DNA of 64,000 nucleotides from the NCBI RefSeq assembly GCF_020858115.1, contig NZ_JACYMM010000010.1, positions 62,001-126,000 on the forward strand, read 5' to 3'. Numbering within the stretch: position 1 is the first letter of the stretch; each line of letters opens with the position of its first letter. The DNA is from Janthinobacterium sp. FW305-129. GTDB taxonomy: Bacteria; Pseudomonadota; Gammaproteobacteria; Burkholderiales; Burkholderiaceae_D. Below, in pieces: positions 8,250 through 16,821 of this stretch. The translations under genes were made by a program, and so were the position numbers. The notes below the pieces were generated by a model that was not told the origin of the DNA, ran no database searches, and saw only the letters and a program-made list of their open reading frames with translations.

Positions 8250-9662
8250 ATGCGCCTGACTCGTCTCGCGGGTTTTTCAGCCGGCCCCATTTTGTCGCTG
8301 CTGTGCAGCCTTGCCACCGTGCCTGCCGTGGCCTGGCTGTTTCCGCCTGCCGACATCGGCAAGCTGGATTTCTTCATGACCGCCTGCACGGTGGCCGGTT
8401 TGTTGCTGTCGCTGGGGCTGGACAAGGCCTTCCTGCATGAATACCACTACAGCACGAGTCGTAGCGGCTTGCTGAAAGCATGTTTGCTGCCGGCCGTGCT
8501 GCTCGCGCCCGTGGCCCTGGCCGTGATACTCGTGTTTGCGGCGCCGGTAGCGCAACTGTTATTTGATGTGGCGCAACCTGCATTGGCCATCCTGTTCGCT
8601 GCCGGCATGCTGAGCGCCCTGGCCAATCGCCTGATCGCGCAGCTCTTTCGCATGCAGGAGCGCGCCTGGGTATTCGGCCTGGCGCAGGTATTGCCGAAAA
8701 TGTCGCTGCTGTTGCTGCTGCCTGTACTGTGGTGGGATCCGCAGCGCAATTTCGTGCACCTGGCGAGCCTGGTCGTGGTCACCACCTGGCTGGTCACCTT
8801 ATGGCTGTTGTGGCATGCACGCGTATCGCTGGCGCAGGCCTGGCGCGCCGCCGTGGACCGGGTGCTGCTGCTGCGCCTGCTTTCCGAGGCGGGGCCACTG
8901 CTCGTGAGCGGGATTTTTTATATGTTCATGTTGTCGGCCGGCATGGGCTTGCTGCGTTTCTTTGCCGGCTTTGACGAGCTCGGTATTTATGCGCTGGCCA
9001 TGCGCGTGGCCGCCGGGGCCTGGCTGGTGCAGTCGATTTTTACGATCGTCTGGATACCGCAAGTACACAAATGGGCCGCGGCCGGCGGCGACCTGTCGAA
9101 TATTGTCGCCATTTGCCGGCATGCGCAAGCCATCGTCGTAGTGGGATTTTGCCTGGCGGGCGCCCTGGCCTGGCTGATCGTTTGGGTCTTGCCTCCCAAC
9201 TACCATGGCGTTGCGTACCTGGCGGTGGCCGCCGTGGGCCAGCCGCTGCTGTATGCCCTGGCGGAAGTGAGCGGCGTCGGCATCAATCTGGCCCGCCGTC
9301 CTTCACTCTCCATCGCAGCCTTCGCGGCAGGCTTGCTGACGACGTTGCTGGCGGGCGCCGTGCTGGTGCCGCGCTGTGGCGCCACGGGCGCCGCCGTGTC
9401 GCAACTGCTGGGTTTTCTCGTGTATTTTGTCGTCAAGACGGAACTGGGCATGCGCGTCTGGCGTCCGCTGCCGCGCCGCTCGCTCTACCTGAGCGCTTTC
9501 CTGCTGTCGCTGCTGGCAGCGGGCCACGCGTTCTTTGCCCACCGCCTGGGGGCGCTTGCTCCGCTGGCGTGGGGCGCGCTGCTCGCTGCCGCACTGTACA
9601 TCTACAGGCCGTCGCTGCGGGCCGCTTTCAGGCTGTTCAAGCCCGCCCGGCAGCAGGGCTGA
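8250..9662 (+). CDS. Polysaccharide flippase (Wzx/MOP superfamily)
   Basis: The 470-residue protein is almost entirely hydrophobic, with about 12-14 predicted membrane helices. The N-terminus PILSLLCSLATVPAVAWLFPP is typical of lipopolysaccharide or teichoic-acid flippases of the MOP superfamily, which move undecaprenyl-linked oligosaccharides across the inner membrane. The C-terminal part has the usual polysaccharide-synthesis repeat of paired helices. It starts 21 bases after the cupin stop and is the last gene of the glycan cassette. No Wzy polymerase or chain-length regulator is present in the window. The FecI promoter follows immediately. Confidence 0.8.
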   Translation: MRLTRLAGFSAGPILSLLCSLATVPAVAWLFPPADIGKLDFFMTACTVAGLLLSLGLDKAFLHEYHYSTSRSGLLKACLLPAVLLAPVALAVILVFAAPVAQLLFDVAQPALAILFAAGMLSALANRLIAQLFRMQERAWVFGLAQVLPKMSLLLLLPVLWWDPQRNFVHLASLVVVTTWLVTLWLLWHARVSLAQAWRAAVDRVLLLRLLSEAGPLLVSGIFYMFMLSAGMGLLRFFAGFDELGIYALAMRVAAGAWLVQSIFTIVWIPQVHKWAAAGGDLSNIVAICRHAQAIVVVGFCLAGALAWLIVWVLPPNYHGVAYLAVAAVGQPLLYALAEVSGVGINLARRPSLSIAAFAAGLLTTLLAGAVLVPRCGATGAAVSQLLGFLVYFVVKTELGMRVWRPLPRRSLYLSAFLLSLLAAGHAFFAHRLGALAPLAWGALLAAALYIYRPSLRAAFRLFKPARQQG

Positions 9663-9685
9663 CAGCGGGCCGTATTGCGCTTTCC

Positions 9686-9726
9686 TTGTGACTCCGCGTA
9701 CAATGAGAATAATTCTCATTTATAAT
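9686..9726 (+). promoter_or_regulatory. Fur box overlapping the fecI promoter
   Basis: AATGAGAATAATTCTCATT at 9702-9720 is a perfect 9-1-9 palindrome and matches the Fur consensus core. A TTGTGA at 9686-9691 is 16 bp before an AATAAT (9708-9713) that lies inside the box, and a consensus TATAAT directly follows it at 9721-9726. Binding of Fe-Fur would block either promoter, so fecI should be expressed only under iron starvation. Confidence 0.88.
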
Positions 9727-9771
9727 CCGATGCGCCTGTTCTTGCCGGCCGTTGGCGACAGGAAGGGTATC

Positions 9772-10290
9772 GTGAGCACCGCCGAGTCAGCGCTTCATCA
9801 GCAAGTCAGCAGTCTGTACACCGATCACCATCAGTGGTTGCGTGGCTTGCTGCGGCGCAAGCTGGGCAATGCCTTCGATGCTGCCGACCTGGCGCACGAC
9901 GTGTACCTGCACCTGATGAAGACGGGGCGCGTGCCGCCGGCCGGGGAATCGCGCCGCCACTTGACGCAGATTGCCAACGGCATGGTCATCGACCTGTACA
10001 GGCGCCGCCAGATCGAGACGGCTTACCTGGACGTGCTGGCCCTGGTGCCCGAAGCGCTGGCGCCGTCCGAGGAAGAGCGCGCGCTGGTGATCGAGGCGCT
10101 GACGGAAATCGACGCCGTGCTGCACCAGTTGCCCGCCAAGGCGCGCAAAGCCTTGCTGATGTGCAAACTGGACGGCCTGAGCTACCGCGACATCGCCGCC
10201 GAACTGCAGGTATCCGTCTCGTCCGTGGAAAAATACATCGCCGCCGGCTTGCTGGCCTGCTACCAGGCCCTGCACGGGCAGGGCGGCTGA
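9772..10290 (+). CDS. fecI: FecI-type ECF sigma factor
   Basis: This 172-residue protein has sigma-70 region 2 (FDAADLAHDVYLHLMKTGRVP, about 40-60) and region 4 (LLMCKLDGLSYRDIAAEL then VSVSSVEKYIA, about 125-160), the pattern of iron-starvation ECF sigma factors. It should direct RNA polymerase to siderophore-uptake genes when released by its FecR partner. The GTG at 9772 is chosen because AGGAAGGG lies five bases before it. An in-frame ATG at 9730 has no ribosome site and lies too close to the promoter. A perfect Fur box lies 52 bases upstream. fecR starts three bases after the stop. Confidence 0.88.
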   Translation: MSTAESALHQQVSSLYTDHHQWLRGLLRRKLGNAFDAADLAHDVYLHLMKTGRVPPAGESRRHLTQIANGMVIDLYRRRQIETAYLDVLALVPEALAPSEEERALVIEALTEIDAVLHQLPAKARKALLMCKLDGLSYRDIAAELQVSVSSVEKYIAAGLLACYQALHGQGG

Positions 10291-10293
10291 ACC

Positions 10294-11274
10294 GTGGAAG
10301 TGGTGATTGCACCCGCCATCGTGCAGCAGGCGGCCCAGTGGATGGCGCGCCTGTGGTCTGACGACGCCAGCGACGAGGACCGGGCCGATTGCGCCCGCTG
10401 GCGCGCCGCCCATCCGCACCACGACCTCGCCTGGCAGCGCCTGCAGGCGTTCGAAGGCAAGCTGCACAGCGTGCCGCGCGACGCGGCCCGGCACGCGCTG
10501 CGCGAACCGGCACCGGCCGCCTACCTGAACCGCCGCCAAGCCCTGAAACTGCTGGCCGTGCTGCTGCCCGTGGGCGGCATGCTGTATGCGGCGCGCGGCA
10601 CGGATGCCTGGCAAGCGGCCACGGCAGGCCACGGCACGGCCACTGGCGAGATCCGCGAGATTACCTTGCCTGACGGTACGCGCGTGATGCTCGCTTCCGC
10701 TTCCGCCATCGACGTGCGCTTCGACGCCAGCGAGCGCCTGCTGATCCTGCGCAGCGGCGAAATCCTCGTCACCACGGCCCACGATCCCGATCCGGCGCAG
10801 CGGCCGTTCCGCGTGCAGGGCCGCCACGGCACGGTGCGGGCGCTCGGTACGCGTTTTACTTTACGACAAGACGAACACACGTCGCGCGTGGCCGTGTTCG
10901 AGGGCGCCGTCGAAATACGCCTCGCGCATGCGCCGGGCCACGCCGTGGGCATCGCCACGGGCTACAGCTCCATCTTCTCGGCAGACATCGTGCAATCGGC
11001 CGCCCCCGTGCCGGCCAGCGCGGCGGCCTGGACCAAGGGCGTGCTGGTGGCCGACAACATGCGCCTCGATGCCTTGCTCGCGGAACTGGCCCGCTACCGG
11101 CCCGGTCTGCTGCGCTGCGATCCGGCCGTGGCCGGCTTGACGGTCAACGGGGTGTTTTCCCTGCGCGACACGGACCGCGCGCTGCACAACCTGGCGCTGG
11201 CCTTGCCCGTGCAAATCCTGGCGCGCACGCGCTATTGGGTCACGGTGCAAGCCATGCCCCAGGCCGCTGCCTGA
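10294..11274 (+). CDS. fecR: FecR-type anti-sigma factor / signal transducer
   Basis: The 326-residue protein has the cytoplasmic sigma-binding DUF4880 segment (about 8-55, with WQRLQAFEGKL), one hydrophobic stretch at 82-100, and a periplasmic FecR domain (about 110-230, with ITLPDGTRVMLASASAID and GTVRALGTRFTL). A C-terminal DUF4974-like segment (about 245-320) should contact the receptor. The membrane segment begins NRRQALKLL, a twin-arginine pattern (Arg80-Arg81) like that reported for E. coli FecR. The GTG start at 10294 is three bases after fecI. It should hold FecI inactive until the STN-containing receptor signals ligand binding. Confidence 0.88.
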   Translation: MEVVIAPAIVQQAAQWMARLWSDDASDEDRADCARWRAAHPHHDLAWQRLQAFEGKLHSVPRDAARHALREPAPAAYLNRRQALKLLAVLLPVGGMLYAARGTDAWQAATAGHGTATGEIREITLPDGTRVMLASASAIDVRFDASERLLILRSGEILVTTAHDPDPAQRPFRVQGRHGTVRALGTRFTLRQDEHTSRVAVFEGAVEIRLAHAPGHAVGIATGYSSIFSADIVQSAAPVPASAAAWTKGVLVADNMRLDALLAELARYRPGLLRCDPAVAGLTVNGVFSLRDTDRALHNLALALPVQILARTRYWVTVQAMPQAAA

Positions 11275-11290
11275 CAATTTCGCGGGGCCG

Positions 11291-11330
11291 ATTGAGGGTT
11301 TTGCATTCTCGTTCGGGATATAGGGTAAGA
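11291..11330 (+). promoter_or_regulatory. Shared 40-bp element, copy A (probable FecI promoter)
   Basis: This element matches copy B at 18595-18634 in 36 of 40 positions. Invariant blocks are ATTGAGGGTTTTGC, TCGTTCGGGA and ATAGGGT. It lies just before the ABC operon start at 11378. Since the only two copies noticed precede the two transcription units expected to be FecI targets, it is inferred to be the sigma recognition element. Confidence 0.7.
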
Positions 11331-11377
11331 GCCACCCTTATCCATTGAACTTATGCACGTTTTTCCCCGTTGTTCCC

Positions 11378-13144
11378 ATGAGTAGCCCAAGCCCTCAAGC
11401 CGGCCCCATCAGCCGGATACTGCGTCCCATCCGCGGGCGCCTGATCGTTGCCGCCGTGCTGGCCGGCACCGGTTCCATGCTGACCCTGGTGCCGCTGGCG
11501 GGCATCGCGCACATCGCCAACATCGCGCTGAACCCTGCGCTGGCGCAAGGTGGCCTCTGGCCCACCATCATCGCCAGCGTCGCTAGCCTGTTCCTCGGCA
11601 TGGCGCTGATGGCGCTGGGCGAGCTGGCCGCGCACCTGGCCGACAACCGCCTCACCCATCAACTGCGCCTGCAAGCCATGCAGCGCCTGGGGCAAGTGCC
11701 GCTGGGCTGGTTCACCGGCCGGGCCTCGGGCGAAGTCAAGCAGGCGATGCAGGATGACATCAACACCCTGCACAGCCTCACCGCCCACTTTTATACGACG
11801 ACCGGGCGCGCCGTGGGCGCCATTGCCATTTCCGTCATTTACCTGTTCGCCATGGACTGGCGCCTGGCCCTCGTCGCGATCTTGCCGTTTCCCGGTTTTT
11901 TCCTGTTCTTCGGCCGGGCCATGAAGGCCAGCAGCGGCAATATGGCGCAATTCGTCGCCGGCATGGGGCGCATCAACAATGCCGTGGTGGAGTTCGTCAA
12001 CGGCATTCCCGTGGTCAAGGCCTTCGGCGTCACGGGACGCGCGCACGGCAGTTACCGCGCGGCCGTCGACTCTTTTGCCGATGCATTTTCTGCCTTCACG
12101 CGCCCGCTGGTCGGTTCGATGGCCAATGCCAACGCGCTGATCGCGCCCGTCGCCGTGCTGGGCGTGGTGGTGCTTGCCGGCACCGTGTTCGTGGCGCTGG
12201 GAGCGATGGCGCCCGTGGATATCCTGCCGTTCGCCCTCGTGGCGCCCGGCATTTCCGCGCCGATGCTGCTGCTGCATTACCTGACGCACGACCTCAACAA
12301 CGCCACCGGTGCTGCCCAGCGCGTGCTGGCCTTGCTCGATACGCCCGTGCTGGCGCAGCCGGCGCCGGATGAGCAACAGTTGCCCAACGGCACCGAGATT
12401 CGCATGGAGAACGTGGGCTATGCCTACGACGGGCAGAACAAGGTGTTGTCAGGCATCAACCTGACCTTGCGCCCTGGCACGGTGACGGCCATCGTCGGCG
12501 CTTCCGGTTCCGGCAAGTCGACCCTGGCGCGGCTGCTGCTGCGCTTTTTCGACCCGACCGAAGGGCGCATCACGCTCGGCGGCGTCGATTTGCGGCATAT
12601 CGCCACGCCCGAGCTGTACCGGCGCATCGGCTTCGTGCTGCAGGAAGTGCGGCTGATCCACGCCAGCGTGCGCGAAAACATCGGGCTGGGCAGGCCATCG
12701 GCCAGCTTGCAGGAAATTGAAGAGGCGGCGCGCCTGGCGAACATCCACGAACGCATCCTGGCCTTGCCGCGCGGCTACGATTCCGTCATCGGCGAGGATG
12801 CGCAACTGTCCGGCGGCGAACTGCAGCGCGTGAGCATCGCCCGCGCCGTGCTGCTCGACCCGTCCGTGCTGGTGCTCGACGAAGCGACGGCCGCGGCCGA
12901 TGCGGAAAACGAAGTGGCGATCCAGGATGCGCTGTCGCGCTTTACCCGGGGCCGCACCCTGCTGGTGATCGCGCACCGGCTCGACACCATCATGCACGCC
13001 GACCACATTATCGTCGTCGAGAACGGCGCCATCGCCGAGCAGGGCAGCCATGCCGGATTGCTCGCAGACAAGGGCCGCTATGCGCGATTGTGGACGCTGG
13101 GCGGCTATCAGGATTCCCCGGAAGAAACGGTGCTGCCATGCTGA
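11378..13144 (+). CDS. ABC half-transporter, exporter fold (YbtP/IrtA-like)
   Basis: The 588-residue protein has an N-terminal six-helix transmembrane domain (about 20-310) and a C-terminal ATPase. Walker A is GASGSGKST (374-382), the signature LSGGELQ (477-483) and Walker B VLVLDE (Asp501, Glu502), with an H-loop IAHRLDT. All catalytic residues are present, although the D-loop reads AAADAE instead of the usual ALDAE. Paired exporter-fold transporters in siderophore loci (YbtPQ of Yersinia, IrtAB of Mycobacterium) import ferric siderophores; export is an alternative. The ATG at 11378 is used. It overlaps the next gene by seven bases. Confidence 0.85.
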   Translation: MSSPSPQAGPISRILRPIRGRLIVAAVLAGTGSMLTLVPLAGIAHIANIALNPALAQGGLWPTIIASVASLFLGMALMALGELAAHLADNRLTHQLRLQAMQRLGQVPLGWFTGRASGEVKQAMQDDINTLHSLTAHFYTTTGRAVGAIAISVIYLFAMDWRLALVAILPFPGFFLFFGRAMKASSGNMAQFVAGMGRINNAVVEFVNGIPVVKAFGVTGRAHGSYRAAVDSFADAFSAFTRPLVGSMANANALIAPVAVLGVVVLAGTVFVALGAMAPVDILPFALVAPGISAPMLLLHYLTHDLNNATGAAQRVLALLDTPVLAQPAPDEQQLPNGTEIRMENVGYAYDGQNKVLSGINLTLRPGTVTAIVGASGSGKSTLARLLLRFFDPTEGRITLGGVDLRHIATPELYRRIGFVLQEVRLIHASVRENIGLGRPSASLQEIEEAARLANIHERILALPRGYDSVIGEDAQLSGGELQRVSIARAVLLDPSVLVLDEATAAADAENEVAIQDALSRFTRGRTLLVIAHRLDTIMHADHIIVVENGAIAEQGSHAGLLADKGRYARLWTLGGYQDSPEETVLPC

Positions 13145-14904
13145 AGACATTCATACAATTGCTGGGCGACGATGCGCCCGTGTTCCGCCGCTACTGTGCC
13201 ATGGCGCTCGCGTACGGCGTGCTGAGCGGCTTGACGATCACGGCGCTGGTGCTGGCCCTGGGCAGGCTGCTGGGCGGCGACGCAGGCGGCGCGGCCCTGT
13301 GGCTGCTGGTGCTGCTGGCCGGGCTGGTCGCGTGCTGGGGCTGGCGGCGCCAGGTGGAAAAAGCCGGCGTGCGCGTGGGCGTGACGGTGCTGCAAGGGGC
13401 GCGCCAGCGCCTGGGCGACCATGTGGCGCGCCTGCCCGTCGGCTGGTTCACGCCGGACAACACGGCAAAACTGGGCCACCTCATCACGCAAGGCATGATG
13501 AACGTGGCGCAACTGCCCGCCCACGTACTCACGCCCGTGATCTGCGGCGCCGTCACGCCCGTGGTGCTGCTCGCCGCGCTGTTCGCGCTGCACTGGCAGC
13601 TCGGTCTCATCGCGCTGCTGGCGCTGCCCCTGCTGGCCAGCGCTTTGCGGCTCACGGCGCACCTGGGCCAGCGCGCGGACGAAGCCTATCACCACCATTT
13701 TGCCCGGACCAGCCAGCGGCTGGTTGAGTTTGCGCAAGCGCAATCCGTCTTGCGCGCCTTCAGTGGTGACGGCGGCGGCGACGGCACGCGTTTCCTGCAG
13801 CAAGCCATCGATGGGCAGCGCCATGCGGGTACGAGGCTCATTTACCTGTCGGCACTGTCGTCGGTGCTCAACGCCTGGGCCGTGCAAGCGATCTTTGCCG
13901 CCTTGCTGGCTGCCGCCGCGCTGTGGCTCGATAGCCGCCTTGGCGGTGCGCTTGAAACGGCAGAAGCCATCGCCGTCATCGTGGCCTTGCTGCTGGTGGT
14001 ACGCTTCGTCGACCCGCTGCAGGAAGTGGCCAGCTACGGCGAAGTGCTGCGCGGTGCACGCGGCCCGCTCGATGCGGCGCGCGATATTTTCGCCGTGCAG
14101 CCGCTGCCGGAAGCAGGCAGGCCGCAGGCGCCGCGCGATGGCGCGGTCGAGCTGCGCAAGGTGCACTTCCGCTATGCACAGGATCAGCCCGACGTATTGA
14201 CGGATATCAATCTGCAGATTGCGCCCGGCAGCATGACGGCGCTGATCGGCGCTTCCGGTTCCGGCAAGACGACCCTGGTGCGCCTGATCGCGCGCTTCTT
14301 CGACGCCAGTGCAGGCGCGGTGCTGGTGGGCGGCGTCGACGTGCGGCACATGTCCAGCGAACAATTGGCAGGGCAGATCAGCCAGATCTTCCAGGACAGT
14401 TATCTGTTCCAGGGCAGCATCGGCGACAACATCCGCCTCGGCAAGCCCGGCGCCACCGATGCCGAGGTGCTGGACGCGGTGCGCCAGGCGGGCGTGGCCG
14501 AGATCATCGCCCGCCTGCCGCAGGGCCTCGACACCCCCGTGGGCGAGGGCGGCGCGCGCCTGTCCGGCGGCGAACGCCAGCGCATCGCGATTGCCCGCGC
14601 GCTGGTCAAGGATGCAGCGATTTTGCTGGTCGATGAAGCGACGGCCGCGCTCGACGCGGAAAACCAGGCCGCCATCGCCGAGGCGCTGGCGCGGCTGCGC
14701 GGCAAGCGCACGGTGATCGTCATCGCCCACCAGCTGTCGACGGTGGCCATGGCCGACCGGATCGTCGTGCTCGATGGCGGCACGCTCCGCGAGCAGGGCG
14801 CGCCAGCCACCTTGCGCGCACAGGGCGGCCTGTATGCGCATTTCCTGGCCCAGCGCCAGGCGGCCAAGGGCTGGCGCATCGCCTCCGCCGCACGGCAGCC
14901 ATGA
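13138..14904 (+). CDS. ABC half-transporter, exporter fold, partner subunit (YbtQ/IrtB-like)
   Basis: This second half-transporter is also exactly 588 residues and follows the first with a seven-base overlap, so a heterodimer is expected. The transmembrane domain covers about 15-300. The ATPase has Walker A GASGSGKTT (371-379), signature LSGGERQ (475-481), Walker B LLVDE (Asp499, Glu500), D-loop ALDAE and H-loop IAHQLST. Both nucleotide sites of the pair should therefore be competent. In-frame upstream codons inside the previous gene are ignored because the ATG at 13138 begins MLKTFIQLLG, a normal start for the fold. The transported substrate is inferred to be a siderophore from context only. 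Confidence 0.85.
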   Translation: MLKTFIQLLGDDAPVFRRYCAMALAYGVLSGLTITALVLALGRLLGGDAGGAALWLLVLLAGLVACWGWRRQVEKAGVRVGVTVLQGARQRLGDHVARLPVGWFTPDNTAKLGHLITQGMMNVAQLPAHVLTPVICGAVTPVVLLAALFALHWQLGLIALLALPLLASALRLTAHLGQRADEAYHHHFARTSQRLVEFAQAQSVLRAFSGDGGGDGTRFLQQAIDGQRHAGTRLIYLSALSSVLNAWAVQAIFAALLAAAALWLDSRLGGALETAEAIAVIVALLLVVRFVDPLQEVASYGEVLRGARGPLDAARDIFAVQPLPEAGRPQAPRDGAVELRKVHFRYAQDQPDVLTDINLQIAPGSMTALIGASGSGKTTLVRLIARFFDASAGAVLVGGVDVRHMSSEQLAGQISQIFQDSYLFQGSIGDNIRLGKPGATDAEVLDAVRQAGVAEIIARLPQGLDTPVGEGGARLSGGERQRIAIARALVKDAAILLVDEATAALDAENQAAIAEALARLRGKRTVIVIAHQLSTVAMADRIVVLDGGTLREQGAPATLRAQGGLYAHFLAQRQAAKGWRIASAARQP

Positions 14905-14917
14905 ACGGGATGACGAT

Positions 14918-15874
14918 TTGATACAGGCGCGTCTGTTTTTCGTCTTCCTGCTGCTGTGTGCGGCTTCGCTGCTGGTCGGTGCGAGGCAGATGGAGTGGGC
15001 GCAGCTGTTTGCACTGTCGGACGCGCTGTTCGCCGATGCCTGGCTGACCCTGACGGCCAGCCGGCTGCCCCGCTTGGCGGCGCTGGTGCTGACGGGCGTG
15101 GGCCTGTCCGTGTGCGGCGTCATCCTGCAGCACATCGTGCGCAACAAATTCGTCGAACCGGCCACTTCGGGCGGCCTCGACGCGGCCAAGCTGGGCATTC
15201 TCGTGTCGCTGACGGTAGTTCCCACAGCGGGCACGGCGGGCAAGATGGCGTTCGCGCTGGCCTTCTGCCTTGCCGCCAGCTTCGTGTATGTGGCCCTGAT
15301 CCGCCGCATCCGTTTCAAGAACACGATTCTGGTTCCCGTGATCGGCCTCGTGTATGGCGGCGTGCTCAGCGCCGTGGCCGAGTTTTATGCCTACCGCAAC
15401 AACATCCTGCAAAGCATGCAGGGCTGGCTGCTCGGCGATTTCTCGAAAATCGTCCAGGGCAACTATGAAATCATTTATCTGATCTTGCCCATCGTTGCCC
15501 TCACGTATCTGTACGCGCAGCGCTTTACCGTGCTGGGGATGGGAGAAGGCATGGCTACCAGTCTGGGCCTGAACTATGGCGCCACGGTGGCGCTGGGCCT
15601 GATGCTGGTGGCCGTCACGGTGGCGGCCACGGTGATCACGGTAGGGGCGATCCCGTTTGTCGGCCTGGCCATCCCGAACCTGGTGGCCTTGCGCTACGGC
15701 GACAACCTGGGCCGCACCTTGCCCCTCGTCGCGCTGGGCGGCGCTTCGCTGCTGCTGGCCTGCGACATCGCCGGGCGCTTGCTGATCTACCCGTTCGAGG
15801 TGCCGATCGGCCTGACGGCGGGCGGCGCGGGCGGCCTGCTGTTCCTCATATTGATCATTCGGGGGCGGCGATGA
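14918..15874 (+). CDS. FecCD-family siderophore permease, first subunit (FatD/VctD-like)
   Basis: The 318-residue membrane protein belongs to the BtuC/FecCD permease family, with about nine or ten hydrophobic helices. The conserved segments SRLPRLAALVLTGVGLSVCG and VGAIPFVGLAIPNLVALRYG are present. Its short N-terminus and the motif RNKFVEPATSGGLDAAKLG resemble the FatD/VctD/YclN branch used for catecholate-type siderophores. No ATG is available; a TTG at 14918, seven bases after CGGGA, is the best start. The stop overlaps the next permease start as ATGA. It should form the inner-membrane channel together with the second subunit. Confidence 0.85.
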   Translation: MIQARLFFVFLLLCAASLLVGARQMEWAQLFALSDALFADAWLTLTASRLPRLAALVLTGVGLSVCGVILQHIVRNKFVEPATSGGLDAAKLGILVSLTVVPTAGTAGKMAFALAFCLAASFVYVALIRRIRFKNTILVPVIGLVYGGVLSAVAEFYAYRNNILQSMQGWLLGDFSKIVQGNYEIIYLILPIVALTYLYAQRFTVLGMGEGMATSLGLNYGATVALGLMLVAVTVAATVITVGAIPFVGLAIPNLVALRYGDNLGRTLPLVALGGASLLLACDIAGRLLIYPFEVPIGLTAGGAGGLLFLILIIRGRR

Positions 15875-16821
15875 GGCGGCTATTTAATCTGCGGACGCTG
15901 TGGCTGGCCGTCGCCATCCTGGCGCTGATTTTTCTTTGCGTTGGCGCAAACTTCGACGTCGATTACATCATTCCGAAGCGCCTGGCGCGGCTGGCCGCCA
16001 TCGCCATCGGCGGCGTCTGCGTGGCCGTGTCTTCGATTGTTTTCCAGACCATCGCCGGCAACCGTATCCTGACGCCGGCCGTCATGGGCTACGAAGCCGT
16101 GTATCTGCTGCTGCAGTCGCTGCTGGTTCTCGTCATGGGCATGCACAGCGTGGTGCTGCTGGGGCAGAACGGCAATTTTGTATTGTCCATCGTGCTGATG
16201 CTCGCGTATTCCTGGGCCATCCATTACTGGCTGTTTCGTGATGGCAAGAACAACGTGTATTTCCTCTTGCTGCTGGGATTCGTGCTGACGATGGTGATCG
16301 GCACGTTCACCCAATTCATCCAGCTGCGCATCAGTCCCGGCGAATTTGCCATTTTGCAAGGATTCAGCCAGGCCTCGTTCAACAAGGCGCAGCCCGCGCA
16401 GTTGCTGACCTCGGCCCTGCTGGCGGGCGCCGCCTGCGTGGCCGTGCTGAAGACCTTGCCGGCGCTCGACGTGCTGGCGCTGGGGCGCGAGCAAGCCACG
16501 TCGCTCGGTATCGACTACCGGCGCATGGTGCGGCTGCAACTGGCGCTGATCGCCGTGCTGGTGGCAGTGTCGACGAGTCTGCTGGGGCCGACAGCCTTCA
16601 TGGGTATCTTTGTGGCCAACACGACGTATGCCCTGGCCCGCACGGCGCGCCACCGCGTCACCTTGCCGCTGGGCTGCGCCATCGCCATCGCCATCTTCCT
16701 TGCCGCCCAGTTGCTGGTCGAGCACGTTTTCAATTACCGGACCACGGTCGGCATCCTCGTCAACCTGGTCTGTGGCGCGTATTTCCTCGCGCTCATGGTC
16801 CGCACCCGGGGCACTGCATGA
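15871..16821 (+). CDS. FecCD-family siderophore permease, second subunit (FatC/VctG-like)
   Basis: The 316-residue protein is a second FecCD permease with the same fold. It has PKRLARLAAIAIGGVCVAVSS near the N-terminus, TPAVMGYEAVYLLLQ, and LLGPTAFMGIFVANTTYALA in the C-terminal half. It pairs with the upstream permease as in FatDC or VctDG systems. Its start overlaps the previous stop and its own stop overlaps the ATPase start, both as ATGA, so the three genes are translationally coupled. Ligand specificity cannot be read from the permease alone. Confidence 0.88.
   Translation: MRRLFNLRTLWLAVAILALIFLCVGANFDVDYIIPKRLARLAAIAIGGVCVAVSSIVFQTIAGNRILTPAVMGYEAVYLLLQSLLVLVMGMHSVVLLGQNGNFVLSIVLMLAYSWAIHYWLFRDGKNNVYFLLLLGFVLTMVIGTFTQFIQLRISPGEFAILQGFSQASFNKAQPAQLLTSALLAGAACVAVLKTLPALDVLALGREQATSLGIDYRRMVRLQLALIAVLVAVSTSLLGPTAFMGIFVANTTYALARTARHRVTLPLGCAIAIAIFLAAQLLVEHVFNYRTTVGILVNLVCGAYFLALMVRTRGTA

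Noticed and set aside
9730-9771. ATG 9730 as the fecI start
   Set aside because: It lies four bases after a TATAAT and has no ribosome site; GTG 9772 has AGGAAGGG at correct spacing.
13108-15324. A 738-codon minus-strand frame opposite the second half-transporter
   Set aside because: No motif or ribosome site; the plus strand carries complete ABC motifs.
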